A stretch of DNA of 64,000 nucleotides from Prinia subflava (Eukaryota > Chordata > Aves > Passeriformes > Cisticolidae), in the NCBI RefSeq assembly GCF_021018805.1, contig NC_086254.1, positions 4,885,001 through 4,949,000 on the forward strand, written 5' to 3'. How positions within the stretch are numbered: the first letter of the stretch is position 1; each line of letters starts with the position of its first letter. The position numbers and the translations under genes are program-made. Positions 12,614 to 26,229 of this stretch are shown here, one piece after another. The notes beneath the pieces were generated by a model. The model worked only from the letters and a program-made list of their open reading frames with translations, was not told the origin of the DNA and made no database searches.

Positions 12614-15600
12614 GCTGGATGATCCAAGTGGAGCCAGGATGAGCAGCACACGTGCCGGTCTCATGCTCAGAGATGTGTCCATGTGCTGATGTCCCTCAGT
12701 TCAGAGAATTCAGGTGTCAGTGCAGGATGTGCTGGCATCTGGCAGCCCAGCTTCCTTGCAGAGAGCTTCAGCACCCTGTCCCATCTGTAAATTCAGGAGC
12801 AGAGCTGTGCATCCTTCAGGCTGACTGCAGTCCCTGAGCGATCCACGTTCATACAGCCCAGGGCATCCCAGCCCTGCTGCCCCTGCTCGGGAGATATTGG
12901 GGCACTAAACATTGGCCTTGAATTAATGCTGAAATCTCCCACTGCATAAAAACTGACAGATTCCAAACTGAAGCCACAGGCTTTGTTTTTATCCTTCTGA
13001 ACTTGGCTGGACATGGCTGAAAGAGGCAACAATAAACCTGCATTCAGCACCTTCCCTGGCCTAGGTGCCAGATTTGTGGTGCTTACGTAAATGTGGAGAT
13101 AAATCCGTGGATTTTATTGATGATATTTTGATTTCAGCCAGGTGCAGTGGGTGTTAGGCTGGGACCAAGTGCTCCTGAGCTGGGCTGTCCATGTTCTTGG
13201 GGGAGCAAACCAGCAGTGACAACAAGGCAGAGTGGGATCAGAGCATGGAGATCTTCACAGGCAGGTTGGAAGGAGACAATTCCGGAGGGGAAGGGGAGAC
13301 CCTCAGCCTGCAGGGTGACCTTGGTACCCTGAGCATCAACTCAGGAGAGCCCCTGACCTGGAAAAACCAGGTGGATGAGGGGAGGACTGGCCTCAGCCCG
13401 GTGTCTGGCTGTGGCTCCTCCTCGTGGCTGCGGCGATGTTTTGGGGATGAGGAGTGAGATGAAGGCTGTGCTGAGCAGGGAGGATTCCTGGTGTCTCAGT
13501 TCTGTTATCTCACTGCAGCGCCAGTGGTATTATCAAGACAAATAGGATGCCAAAACTTAAAAGTGAACATATGTTTCTGGGGGTGGTGGGGAATACAGAG
13601 GTCACCGTTGTTTCTTTCTGCTCAGAGAAGACATAATGGGGCCTGGTTTAGATAAATTAAGATTTGGAGCTAAGCTCGTGTCAAGACAACGCGAGTGTAA
13701 TTATAAGTTGACTTCTTTCAGGGTCCCTGAAGTTTTTAGAGTCAAATAAAAATGTTCAGCAAGAGTTTTATAATGTAGTTCAATGGTTTAATGTGAGCTG
13801 ATTGCAGCTCAGCCTTGTTGGCTCCTGAACTAATTTTACTTTGATTTGAAAAATTTTCAGTGAACTTCCAAATGTTTCCACGCCATTTCAGTGCTCTGTT
13901 TCCTCTGTTTCTCTGGACTTCATTTATATTTTGCTATTTTTGATGTCTTTTTTCCTCCCATATTTCCTTATTTCCTAATGCACCTGGGTGCTGGTATGCC
14001 TAATTATTTTTTTATTCCAGTTAAAGTTGTTATAGTGCTTTTCCTAAATTTTATTTTAAAATATAAAATAGTTGGAGTGCTCATTTTTAGTAGAACTTTA
14101 AACCAGACTGATTGATTTATTTTTTTGTAACAACTAAAACATAAACCCATATTTCTGCCTAGTGGGATTCTTTGGAATTCTGGTTCTGAATTTAAGGGCG
14201 AATAAAGGTGTAAAATACCTGTGATTTACAAACTGCTTCCTTTGGAAAGTCTCTGATCTCCTTGCAAGATGTTGTTTCAAATCTGGTTTATATTTCCATC
14301 ACTCTATAACTGGTAAGGAGCAAATAAACCACACCTTCTATAATACTTAGAGAGAATAAAAGTACAAATGCTCTTTATTAAAATGTGGAAAAACTGTAAT
14401 AGGAAAACAAATCCATCCTGTTATTTCCCAGAAATGGAAGCATTTTAAGTGCTTTGCTTTTCATAAAAGGGGCAAACGAATTTTTCAAAATACAGTACAG
14501 AATCAGCTCTGTAATGCTAATTGTATTTAATAATAGTAATTTAAATTTGGCTGCTCTCTGCTGAGCAGCAGCGAGAGAAAATTGTATGTGGGAATGTTGA
14601 GGTCCAGAAGTGTAACATATGGTGTGGTTTGGCCTTCAGAGAGTGCCTGTGCACCCTGAGACAGCTCAGCTGCACCAGAGTCCCTGGTGGTGCCCCTTCC
14701 TTCTCACCCCATCCCCGAGCAGCCCGACACTCCCCAGCAGGGATTTACACATCCCAGGGCCTCCCTGCCTTTGGCACCTCGTCCCACAGGCTCCTTTCAA
14801 GCTCCTCGTGTGAAAATGTTCCCTCCGAATTGCTCCTGTTCTCCTTCCCCGATGAGCACCAGCCCATCTGTGATTGCTCAAATTCAGATTATTAACTGGG
14901 TTACTCACAACCACCATTCCCTTGCTCTGTGGCTCGTTGGATGCCCTGAGAGATTGCAGTGCCTTTCTGTGGTCTTTCTTGGTAAACTCTGAAAGAACAG
15001 CATGGCCAGCTCTTCTTGAGAATTTATATCTGCTCTCCACATCCTCCATCATTTCGACATCTGATGCTCATTTATCACTTCTCCAATACCCTTTGATAAG
15101 TTACAGATAGGTCACGTGTCGGTTATACCACACCTCCACCCATCTCCATAAATTAATCCAGATCCTGGGGGGATGTAAATGAAATAGGAACTGGGTTTAT
15201 TTCTTTAAATGCAACCTTGTGTTGTGTTGCCAGAACTTGTCTCTTCCAGCCTCTCGCCGTATCTCCCAGCGCTTCCTTGCTGCTGCTGCCAAACGCTGTG
15301 CGGACGCTGCCCGTGTCCTCATTTCCCTCCTTGACCCCTCCTCCCCTCCAAGCCTTTTCTTGGCTTATACCTTGAGCATTGTGCCTCTCTGTGATTTCTA
15401 CAATTGTCCTTGTCCTTTGGTTTTCTGGCCTTAATCCTGCCTGTAATGATCCCCACAGTCACCAGCCGTGAGGCTGATCCACTCCGCGCTCCGACTCACG
15501 ACATTATTTAATCATCCACGCTGTAGGGTTGGCCCCCTCTCCCTTCCCAAATCTTCCCCTTCTCTCCACAGAAGCATTTGGGGACAAAGTAAACACCAGT

Positions 15601-16937
15601 GTCCCCAGGGCTGACCCCGCAGCACCCTCGTGCTTTATCTCCCCTCCTCTTCCTCTCCCGGGCGCTCCCCGAGCGCTGGCAAAGCCCTGGCTTGGTCACA
15701 CGCTTCCCAGTGCTGCAAATCCCCCCCCTGCAGAATAAAATATCAGATACTTTCCTGAAATACAGATACAGTAAACTCTGGCCATTGTTTCTGCCTTATC
15801 TACCGAATCAATAATGTAGAGAAAGAATTCAAGGACGTTTTTCAGACAGGGCCTTCCTTTTTTTAGGCCGCGGTGACGTCCGCACCTTTAAATGGTTCCA
15901 TAATATTCACTGCCTTTCAAATACACAGAAGAATTGATATCAGGCCTTTGTATCCGCAGCTCTTCAGATCCTTCCTTGCCTTTTATTAAAATATGGGAAC
16001 GATAATCTCCATGCCTTTGGTTTCCTGATTTGGGTAAGCTGCCACAGGGCTGTGTCAGGCTTTCCTGTTTCCCTTTCTGTCCCTCTGCTTTGGAGCATTA
16101 ATTCACTGGATCTCATCCTGAGTCACTTTGGTTGTTTATTGTCAATATGAAGCAACAGTAAATCCTCTGGATTTTAGTACAATAGCAAAATACGTGTTTA
16201 CCAAGAAAAAGTTGCTGTGGAATAAGTATTTTATTCTCAGAGCCGTTAAGCTGCCTTTCCTTGTAAAATGGAGTTTTAGATGAAAATACAGATGTAGGGG
16301 AAAAATAATAAAGTGATAAAAATAAATTCTTAGATGAGTATTGGGTGTGTTACAGAACACAAGGAGAAGCTGGTCAGAGGAGCTCAGGAGTGCAGACTCT
16401 GCCTGAGCTGTATCAGAAAACTTCTTTGCATGTAGAATATTCACAGTTATTTAACATTAAGTATCACAGGGTGCTCAACAAGTTCATCTTTTCATCTCCT
16501 CACAGGCTTAGTGGAAATAATAGAAAAATCTATTTACCACAATAAAGGCAGAGTGGGACATCAGAAGTGGCCACGGTTCCGTTTGCTGTGTTAGATCTCA
16601 ATAAGTGGAAAAGGAAAAGAGCTGCTGAGGAGAGAATCTGCCTGGCAAATACCAGGCTTTTAATAAAGATTTAAAGTAAAGAATCACAACAGGCAGGAGA
16701 GTTCATGAAATTATTGATGCTTGTTATTGGGCTGAAAATGGACTTTATATTCAGTACAAATGTAGCAGGAACTGTCTTTTAAGACTTCTTCTATTGGACC
16801 TGTACACAGGAGACCTGGGTTCCCTTTTTAGGTACTTACTAGTTTTACATGAAATTATTAATTTATATTTATAGCTGTGAGTGTGAGAGTTGTACTGGAA
16901 CAAGACTTAAAGCTTCTTTTCTCATCTCCCCTTTTAG

Positions 16938-17039
<102 letters not shown>

Positions 17040-20000
17040 TGAGAAATTAATGGTTCATGTTTGTGTGAATGCTACTGGGCATTTTTCCTACCTCTAATAA
17101 GGCAAATACGAGCAATGGTTTTGTTCTGGAACTGATAGAATCCTGGTTTTTTTCTAATGGAGAGAACTGTAACTGTGGCACATTTCAGGACTTCTCATTG
17201 CATCTGCATGATAATGTTTGTATGAATCAATTTATATTGTTATGATACTGTGTGATCCTCAGTATTTTGTTTGTTAGAGCCTTCAGACAATTTTAACAGA
17301 AAAAAAGCATCTCAAAGCTTCACCAAGAAACAGCAATCTTTGTACTTTTAAAGGACAGAGAAAACCTCTCATGCCTTCCAAAAAAAACAAAAGAAAAAGC
17401 CTTACTGAAAAGTAAATCACTACCAAATTTCAGTTCTGTGCAGTAAGTGTGATCATAAATTTTATTCAAAGGCCTTTATTGTATGTGTTTTCAACTTCCC
17501 TTTTGTTTGGCATCCGAACTTTCTTTGTTTGGCGTTTGGTTTCAGTTCATTTCTTTTTACATTTTGGGAGTTGATTTTTTTTTTGTTTTCCCCAGTGGTA
17601 AATAAATAACTGCCTGAACAGATTTTTCTTTTTGCAGAGAGGGAATGAGGAGCCCAAATCTCCACTGCCACATCTTGGCCTGACTGAGCTGTTGGCACAT
17701 GGCTCTGTGTGTCATTTTATAGTTTTATAAAACATTAGCATTATATATCTGTAATATTCAAAATTCCTCAAGAGGGGTTTTGAGGAGTAATTAATACTTT
17801 TAAATACTTTTAAGGCTTCCTTGTACCCTGGTTTTACTGTTAAAGGAGCGCATTTCATACAAGCTTCAAATAAAAATTAATTTTTTATTCATTTTAACGA
17901 AGTTTTAGTTTAGTGAATAACTGATTGAAAGGTCAGTGTTTTCAGATGCTCAGTTTGAGCTAAAATATGCATTTTTTAATGCTGTCCCATTCATAGCTGA
18001 GCAGTGCCCAGTGCCCAGTCCCTCTGTAGGGATGCAGGGACTCACCACGCTCTTGCTGGGCCACAGCTGTCTCAGAAATGTTATTTTCAGGTTAGTCAGC
18101 TGTGGTCTGGGGGTTTTCCTTCCCTTTTTCCTGCTCAGAGTCTCAGGAGTGTTCCACTGATCACAGCGCAGCTCCCTTGGGTGCTGCTCATGGGTGGGGA
18201 GCTCAGAGAGGGTCCCGACCATCACGGGCAGTTTGCCTGGCACGAGCAGCCGGGGATGGGCTTGGGAAGAATCCCCTCCATGAGAACATTCCCAAAAAAT
18301 CTGGGGGTGCAGCAGTGAGCCAGGGGAGGCTCTGCAGCCCCTCCATCTCCACACTCACACTCGCTGCAGTTTCCTGCCATCCCTTGGGAGCTGAGGAGGT
18401 CTGGGCTGGACCAGTCTGGTTTTTTCACCACTGAGGAGTGGTGTCAAACAAGGGCTGTGTGGGATCCTTCGTGTGCTCTGTGCAGAGGCTTCTCTCTGCA
18501 GCCTGGCAGGGTCACAGTGCTGGATCTGAGCAGCAGAGCAGACCAAGCCTTGAGGAGAAGGTAGCATTGATATCCCACCCTGTTGAAATGGCTGAGGGAC
18601 TTTGTCAGGACTTCTTTGTAGGAGAAAGGATTTTCTCTTTTCCTTCACTTGCAGCAGCAAAATTTACAGCCCTGCTCCCACAGCCCTCTCTTGCCCCTCC
18701 GTCCCCCGCGCGTGCCTTCCGTCACCTGTCACAGAAATATTCCTTTGATATTCTGAATACACATAAAAACTTCAGCCTGGCTGAGCTGGGAGTGCGATGG
18801 AGTCTGTGGGATGAGAAATCTCCAGGTTTTAGGCCCATGGTTTTACCTGGAGGCCTGAGGTAAAAGTAAATTCCAGGTTCTCCAGGAGAGGTCCGGCCGG
18901 TCTCCCGTAGCTGTGTGCAGGCACAACAAATACTCACAGTTTACAACACACCCTGCACAGAGGAGGACAGCAGCCATGAGGAATGCATGGCACTGCTCTT
19001 TGTCACTCTGCTTCATCGTGTTGCTCTTTTTTTTTCCCCTCTCACCCTGTGTACCCTGCTGTGCTGGGCAGGATCCGTGGAGGGCTGGGCAGTGCTGGGT
19101 GGGTGTGCATGGAGAGCTCTCCTTTATAAACACCCATCAGCATCCATTTATCACACGTGTTGCTTTGCCTCCGTGTGGCTTTACATATCTTTTGACCTGT
19201 CCGTTTGGTATTTCAAATATTTAGGTACACTTTTAGCTCCCCGACGCTGCTGTGTTTTCTTTTTTGGTGGAGAAGGGAGCGATGATGTTTGGGGGAAGCT
19301 ATGCCTGGAATGCTGCAGAGTGGTTATTTAGCATTAAGCATCGCTGGTACATGACAAGGGTGCAATTTTATCAGACTTTCAATATCCTTTATAGGACCAT
19401 ATAATAATTGCAGCTGAAGCCTAATTCCCAGCAGCCAATTTTATGGTTCTTGAGGAAAGCGTGTATTTCTCTCCTCAGTAATAATGTGCACACTTTATAT
19501 AATTAAAAAGGGCTTCTATTTTAATTTTACTATAAAATGATCTGTATTGAAACTCCAGCTACAGTGCTTTATGGATTCAGCAAAGTTTAATGATTTTCTT
19601 TCCTGACCTGACCAGAGTTTTCACTCAGGCTCACCAGTAAGGAATTTGTGGGAAGGATGGTATTTTACTTGTAAATTTTCCTATGTACATCAGGGGGTTT
19701 TTCTTTAAAAGATAAAACAGACTTTTTATATATCTCTCTCCAGCTTTATGATGGTGGTAAAACAGCATTATCATTACTTTGTGCTGCAAAATTTATCCTT
19801 CCTAAAGGAAAGTACATGTCAAGGAAAACATTTTGGTTTATGTACATTTATACAGCTCATATCGTTCTGTCTTGCTTGAGACTGAACATTTTTAATTAAT
19901 GGAATTAATTTTCTCATTTAATTGCCTTATTTTCAGTATGCAGTACAGAGCAAGGGAAAAGTGAATGCTGCCACATGAATTGCACTAATCAACAAGGTTG

Positions 20001-21280
20001 TCACAACTTACCTTTAAAAATAATGTGAATACATTTATTTTGAAGTAAAGGGAGGTTGGGTCTGTGTTTTGAGGAAGCCTTCTTCCATCTGTTCAAGATT
20101 CCTTTGTCTCCAGTTTTATGAAATAAGTGTATTATGTTAACACCCTTGGCTTTTAGGGTCTTAATCTTGCAAGCACTTAAAGTGAAATTGGAGCCTTGTT
20201 GTGCATTTGGAGGAGCGGTGTTCCCTTGCAGAAACAGTATATTCAAAATTCTTTTTCTTTTCCCTAAATCTTTAAAGGGAAAATAGTGAGCGTTAAAAAT
20301 GCTGAATATTTTTATTTCAAAAAAGGAACTACTTTATTTTTTTAAAACAAAACTTCATAATTTTGAAGTAAAAGTTAAAAGGTGGAGACCAAGTGAATGC
20401 CAGGTGGCAGCGTCTGGATCAAGTGGTTAAACAGAATTTTCTTTCTGCAGTGGATCACTGCAGTTACAGCCCAGTGCCACGGTGGATTTGCTCAGTTTTT
20501 TGTCTCACTGTTGCTCCTGTGTGGGCACAGAAGAAACAATTTTGCCTTTAAACACAAACTCTGTACTCTGGATGGGGCACAATTAAACCCGGTTGGGTTC
20601 AGTCCATAAAATAAGAAAAAACACAGAGTTTTTCCAGCATGTGCACGTTTGAGAGTGAGGGAAGGTTAAAGCAAACTGTTTGCTCTTGGTTTGGAGGGGC
20701 TGAACCAGAAATGGGCTTCGTTTCTCCTTAATGGGAATTTTCTCATCAGAAAACAAAACGACTCTGGGGGTGTAAAAGGGGATGTGTGTGTGGTTTTATT
20801 GGAGACTCTTCCCAGGTTTGGTGCTATATAATGTGTGTGATGTGGGGTTTAGCTCAGAGGACCTGCTATCGAAGGGAAGTATAACAAAAAACAGAGACGG
20901 TAAAAATAAGATGTTTTTTTTTTTTTAATGTGCCCTGTCAAAACAATCAAAAGCAATAACAGTGAAAGATGGCTGAAGTGGAAATTTTATCTTTCCCTTG
21001 CTCCTTGCCATCATAAATTGCACACCCAGGCGTGGGGGCTGTGTCTCACAAAGGGGTTTGCAGGAGGAGCAGCTCCTTCCAGAGGAGTTTTCCACACACC
21101 CATCACTACGTGTAATATTTTAGTCTGCACACAACCCCAGTTCAGCCTTGCAAATTCCAGCTGCCCTGCATAGGGCACTCTTTTTCCAAAGAACGCTTTA
21201 GCTGAGAAAACACAAAGTTCTTTTCGAATAAATGATCAGTAAAGCACTAAATAAGTGTGAGGGAATTACTTCTACTAAAC

Positions 21281-21654
21281 GCAGAAATGAAAATTATCAC
21301 CCATTTATCAGCCTTCGCCTTTTGATTATTTACAACTCACAGCCCTCTCCAGCCTTGCACTGCTGTTTGGGCTACAAGAAAATTCCATTTAAAGTGTATT
21401 TGGTGAATGGCCTGAGGTTAGAGGTCATACAGGTTTGATTTTGGATTTGGTTGGGGGTTTTTCCCCCCAGAAAAATTATCTGCTGCTTTGTTGGAGGTGA
21501 TAAATGTGTGTGAAGTTGTTGTGTTTATGTACGTCCTGTGACTTGTGTGGATTTTTTGGGAAGGTGTAATGCTAAGCAGAAAGGTTCATGCCAGCCCTGG
21601 TAAGAAAGTCTGTATAATAAAGACTTTTACAGCCCCAGGTGACTCATGGTGTGC
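21281..21654 (+). repeat. Left arm of a long inverted repeat
   Basis: This arm begins GCAGAAATGA and ends with ...CCAGGTGACTCATGG. Its reverse complement recurs at 22733-23130. The half nearest the spacer (about 21500-21640) matches almost perfectly. The distal half has small indels: about 23 bp and 11 bp are extra in the other arm, and about 6 bp are extra here. The element contains an AATAAA signal (TATAATAAAGACTTTTACAG) on the + strand. I do not recognise the element family. Confidence 0.95.
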
Positions 21655-22732
21655 TAAAATTTCAACCTAGGTACCCCCAGCCTGTTCTGTCTGTAGGCAG
21701 AACTGGGTGAATGTAAATTTAGGGGACAATAAAGAGAGGTGAGAGAAACAAGGTTCACTTTGAGGGACTGTTCAAGAATATCCCAAAGGAGAATACTAAA
21801 ATGAGTTCAAAAAAGTTAATACTTAGAGTGCTCTTGGCTGAGATATTGGTTAATTGGTTGGCAAAACTGTCTAAAGAGCCAGATCAGGTCATGGTAAACC
21901 CTGAGTTTGTGGTACATTGAGGCTGAGCAGCACAGACCATTTTTGAGAAATGTTTGGTATTATTGCAGTGCAAAAAATTTTAGGCAGTTCCTCATTTGCT
22001 AATAATACATGTCAAAACTGTCACCCCTTCCCCCATAAAATATGTTGGAATAAAACAAAGGACAGACCCATAAAATGAACAAGTTTATGGTTTTGCTGCC
22101 CCAGACTGTACAAGGGAAATGAATATTCATAAAAGGCACGTTCATGTGCCTTTTCTCAACCTTAGAGAGAAAGGAAAACGATATTACAGTGAGTACTCTC
22201 AGGGGGAAAGGAAGCAAAATGAGCTTGCTCACAAACACAGAATGGCACAGACACCCCTCAAACGCTGCAGTCAGGTGTCTTTCTAAACACACTTGAAAAT
22301 CTGATAAAATTAAGCAGAAAATTGAGCATAGTTAATACTTGAAAGAGTGAAAAGCCATAAACCCCTGTGGCTGCAGGCAGTGATTTAGCTGGTGAGTGGA
22401 TCCCATCCGAAGCCAAAATCCTTGATGTGTCTTTAGAACATGTAAAAAAAAGGAAAAAACCAGGAAAATCTGGAAGCAAAGTCTGTACTGTAGGAATTTA
22501 GAGCTTCTCCCCAAACTGTTGTGCAAGGGGGTGAAGGGGGAGTTTAAAGTCCCGACTGCAGAGGGGAGGTGGGAGCAGAGCTCTCCGAGGGGCAGAGCTG
22601 CCGCCTTTTGTTCCCTGGAATATCCCGAATGCCCGGGGTGCTGCTCCAGCCTTGGCAGTCCAGGCTGAGGAACGCAGCTCAAAATCCCTTCAGCCTCCTT
22701 CCCCGTGGGGCTGGAATTCTGAGCCGCAGCAC

Positions 22733-23130
22733 AATGACCACGAGTCACCTGGGTCTGTAAAAGTCTTTATTATACAGACTTTCTTACCAGGGCTGGCATG
22801 AACCTTTCTGCTTAACGTTACACCTTCCCAAAAAATCCACACAAGTCACAGGACGTACATAAACACAACAACTTCACACACATTTATCAACTCCAACATA
22901 AGCAGCAGATAATTTTTCTGGGGGAAAAAACCCCAACAAATCCAAAATCAAACCTAGTTTTCTCTTGTATGACCTCTAACCTCAGGCCGTTGATCACTTT
23001 AAATGGAATTTTCTTGTAGCCCAAACAGCAGTGCAAGGCTGGAGAGGGCCGTGAGTTGTAAATAATCAAAAGGTAAAGGCTGATAAATGTCTAATTATTT
23101 GCTAGCACTGTAGATAATTCTCATTTCTGC
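22733..23130 (-). repeat. Right arm of a long inverted repeat
   Basis: The reverse complement matches 21281-21654 end to end, from CCACGAGTCACCTGGGTCTG at the spacer side to TCATTTCTGC at the outer side. The two arms face each other across 1,078 bp of unrelated sequence (21655-22732). Short open frames in the two arms translate to the same peptide only because the arms are copies. Confidence 0.95.
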
Positions 23131-23586
23131 AGTTTGGGATGTGTGGATGTGTGCTGGGTGAGTGTGTGCTGGTAGGGCAGCACTGTCAGTGTTGCACACC
23201 TTTTTTCAGATGGAGCACAAAGTCCTGGCCAGTTCCCATCTTTAGAACTCATTCACTTTATCCTTCTGTTTTGAAACCCACGTCAAAACAACTGAAAATA
23301 GTTCTGTTACCTGAATATGTGGCTTGAAGTTGGGCTTGTCTGATCACATACTTTTTTTTTTCTCTAGTTTTTCCCGTTGAATTAATAATTGGATAAATTC
23401 CTTTGTAAAAGCCGGAATAAATATTCAGAGGAAGCAATATCCCTAAAGCATTCACTTTAAAAAATTTATTGTGTGGTTGTCAAGCCCGATTTTACTTGGT
23501 AGGCTGGAGGCACGGAAGGAAGAGGTGAGGTGCAGATAAGGGGAAGGATGCAGGGAGCAGGAGCAGGAAGAATGTGCTGTAAAGGA

Positions 23587-24158
23587 GATATCCCAGCAGA
23601 TATCCCAGCAGATATCCCGGCAGATATCCCGGCAGATATCCCGGCAGATATCCCAGCAGATATCCCAGCAGATATCCCAGCAGATACCCCAGCAGATATC
23701 CCTGCAGATATCCCAGCAGATATCCCTGCAGATATCCCAGCAGATATCCCGGCAGATATCCCGGCAGATATCCCTGCAGATATCCCAGCAGATATCCCGG
23801 CAGATATCCCAGCAGATATCCCAGCAGATATCCCGGCAGATATCCCAGCAGATATCCCTGCAGATATCCCGGCAGATATCCCAGCAGATATCCCTGCAGA
23901 TATCCCTGCAGATATCCCAGCAGATAGATATCCCGGCAGATATCCCTGCAGATATCCCTGCAGATATCCCAGCAGATATCCCGGCAGATATCCCAGCAGA
24001 TATCCCAGCAGATATCCCAGCAGATATCCCTGCAGATATCCCAGCAGATATCCCAGCAGATATCCCAGCAGATAGATATCCCGGCAGATATCCCGGCAGA
24101 TATCCCTGCAGATATCCCAGCAGATATCCCAGCAGATATCCCAGCAGATATCCCTGCG
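23587..24158. repeat. 47-unit dodecamer array (GATATCCCNGCA)
   Basis: The array is 572 bp: 47 units of 12 bp, with N being A, G or T, plus two 4-bp GATA insertions (near 23926 and 24073). Every unit has the palindrome GATATC (an EcoRV site). The 12-bp period gives repeating Ile-Pro-Ala-Asp on one strand and Ile-Ser-Ala-Gly on the other, so long frames are artefacts, and the 4-bp insertions break them. It is flanked by ordinary intron sequence. Confidence 0.97.
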
Positions 24159-26229
24159 GGAAGGGGCTGTGCTCACCTGCAGGGCGGCACCGCAGCCCTT
24201 GGGAAGGAGCTGCTGCAGGCAGAGATTTAGAGCAGCCCCAGACCGGAGCAAAAGGCAGAGCGTGCTGGGGAGGGGGAATGTTGGACTTTCGCTTTCTCGG
24301 CTGCAGGAATGCGAACTGGAATTAGAATAAACCCCGGCTTTCGGAGGGTTTACAGCTAAGTCTGTTCAGCAGCTTTTAGGAGAAAGAAGGGATGAATGTA
24401 GCAGAAATGCTTTCAAACTTAGCAGAAGGCTCTTTTTTCTTTTATAATCTCAAAGTAGGAGACATGAAACTTGAAGTGTTTTTTCTGTAACTGTCCTTTG
24501 CACTGAGCTCGCTGTGTGAGCAGAAATTCCAGTGTCCTAGGCCATTACTGGAACATTAACAATCAAATCGGAGCCTTTTGAGTTGCAGTGGCTCCTCTTG
24601 TAACTCATTAGGTTCTTTTTCAGCTGACACACTGCCACCAGATACTGCCCTACCTATTATGCAAACCCCGCGTTTAATATTAAAAACTTTTCTGAGGATT
24701 TACTTCGGTTACTCCTTTGAAAACAGAGGGAACTGCAGTGCAGTTCGTGAAGGAGTCGATCATTTACTCTGCCGTACGTGATTTTTTTTTGATTCTAGGA
24801 TAGTGATGCATCTCAATCTGGGGCATCCTTTCTGCCAGTAACCATTCCCGAGCTGGGAGATAAATAAAGAATGTTTTAAAATAATATCCCACAAGCTGTA
24901 GGGACCACACTCCGGGAGGGATCTGTCCGATTGCGGTCACATTGCCTGCACACCATCCCGTGATGTTTCATTTAACCCTGCGGAGCTTGGGAGAACTCGT
25001 GCCGTGATTAATGGGGAGGAAAGGCGCCGGGCTGCTGCCGCTCCCCCGCCCCACGCAGGGGGGTCCCATCACTCTGCCTCTGCTCCTTCCAGAGGTCGGC
25101 ACAATTTGGGATTCGGCGCTTTTTTCTCCCCCTTTCTCTTGTAAAGAAAATGAGAGTCCCTCACCCTCTTGTGGGCACTTTGAATTCCCCGGTACAGCCT
25201 GCACAGAGCGCTCTGACAGCCGGAGGGTGAGGAGAATGCTGTTAAAAAGTAGGGAAAAAAAATAAAAGACACAGATCCCAGTCCTTATGGGATGGGGGAG
25301 TAAGAAAATATGTATAATTGTTGATTGAAGGGAGAACCTTTTCATGGTTTTTATGAAGTGAGGGGTTGGAGAGATGATGAGCTTTGTTTCAAATGGAATT
25401 ACGGCTATAACTCTTCTGTCCCTGGGCTAGCAGAGTCATAGGGGAACGGGAGCAAAGCTATCATTTATTCCATGAAATCTTTGTCTCAGTCTCTCTAGGC
25501 TATTTCAATTTACCCCTGAAATTTCTGGGGAATAATTAATGAATTAATTAAGTATGCTGTGAGGTGTTTGAATATTCAAAAGCTACAATGTAATTATTAT
25601 TTTTTTCTAAAACACATTTTCAGGTTATTTTCAGACATGCAGACTCCCACGAAAGCATTTATGCATCAGAAGCTCGTGGAGCTTCTCCTTGTCTGTAATT
25701 CAGGGATCATTCTCGTCAGGAACGCTTCCTGCAAAGAGCAGTGTTGCGTTTAGGAAGGGCGAAAAAACTTCCTTTACTTCGTGACCAAAGTATTGTGACA
25801 GCGGGGCTGAACTCCCGGCTCTTCGAAAAAGTTAAATCGCGTTAATAAAGTTGTGTTTTAGGAGGATTGTTATTTTTTTCCCCCCTCCCTTATCAGTTTG
25901 GTGTGGGCGTTTCTGGTGAGTGATCACCCGGAGCTTTGCTGGCAGCGGGGTTTGGGCAGCAGAAATTCAGTGGCGTTGAAAGAGACGTTGTTGCCTTCCT
26001 CGAATTATTTTTAGATCCCAACCTTAGGAAACACATTTCCAGTGATATAAATTATTAATTGCCCCTGTAGTTCTGGCACTGTTTCATAACTTGCTTTCTT
26101 ATCGTTTCCAGTGTTGCAGGCCTGTAAATGAAGAGGGAGGAGGGGGGTTATTAAAAGGCAAGTCCTTTGTTTTGGAAGAGGCTCTTTGGGAGCTGCGTGT
26201 TATGATACCAAGGGAATAGATTAATAGGA

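Larger units (their letters stand above)
1972..16937 (+). other. CUX1: CUX1 intron between exons A and B (14,966 bp)
   Basis: The intron is bounded by gtaaga and ttttag in phase 0. It contains a CR1 fragment (2131-2412), the decamer minisatellite (2461-3326), a CR1 fragment (5386-5508), a possible LTR remnant (10949-11192) and a 29-bp triplication (12527-12613). The rest, notably 3330-5380, 5510-10080 and 12620-16930, is AT-moderate single-copy-looking sequence with no exon or RNA gene that I can recognise. Confidence 0.9.

Noticed and set aside
21232..23069. Matching short peptides on + (21232-21438) and - (22887-23069), suggesting a small gene family
   Set aside because: The match is explained by the inverted repeat. 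DNA outside the frames is equally conserved, and indels shift the frame between copies.
23587..24158. CRISPR-like array
   Set aside because: Units are 12 bp and contiguous, with no unique spacers. The sequence is a eukaryotic intron.
23466..24251. 261- and 181-codon frames on opposite strands with Ile-Ser-Ala-Gly or Ile-Pro-Ala-Asp repeats
   Set aside because: Direct product of the 12-bp array, broken by its 4-bp insertions, with no promoter or splice evidence.
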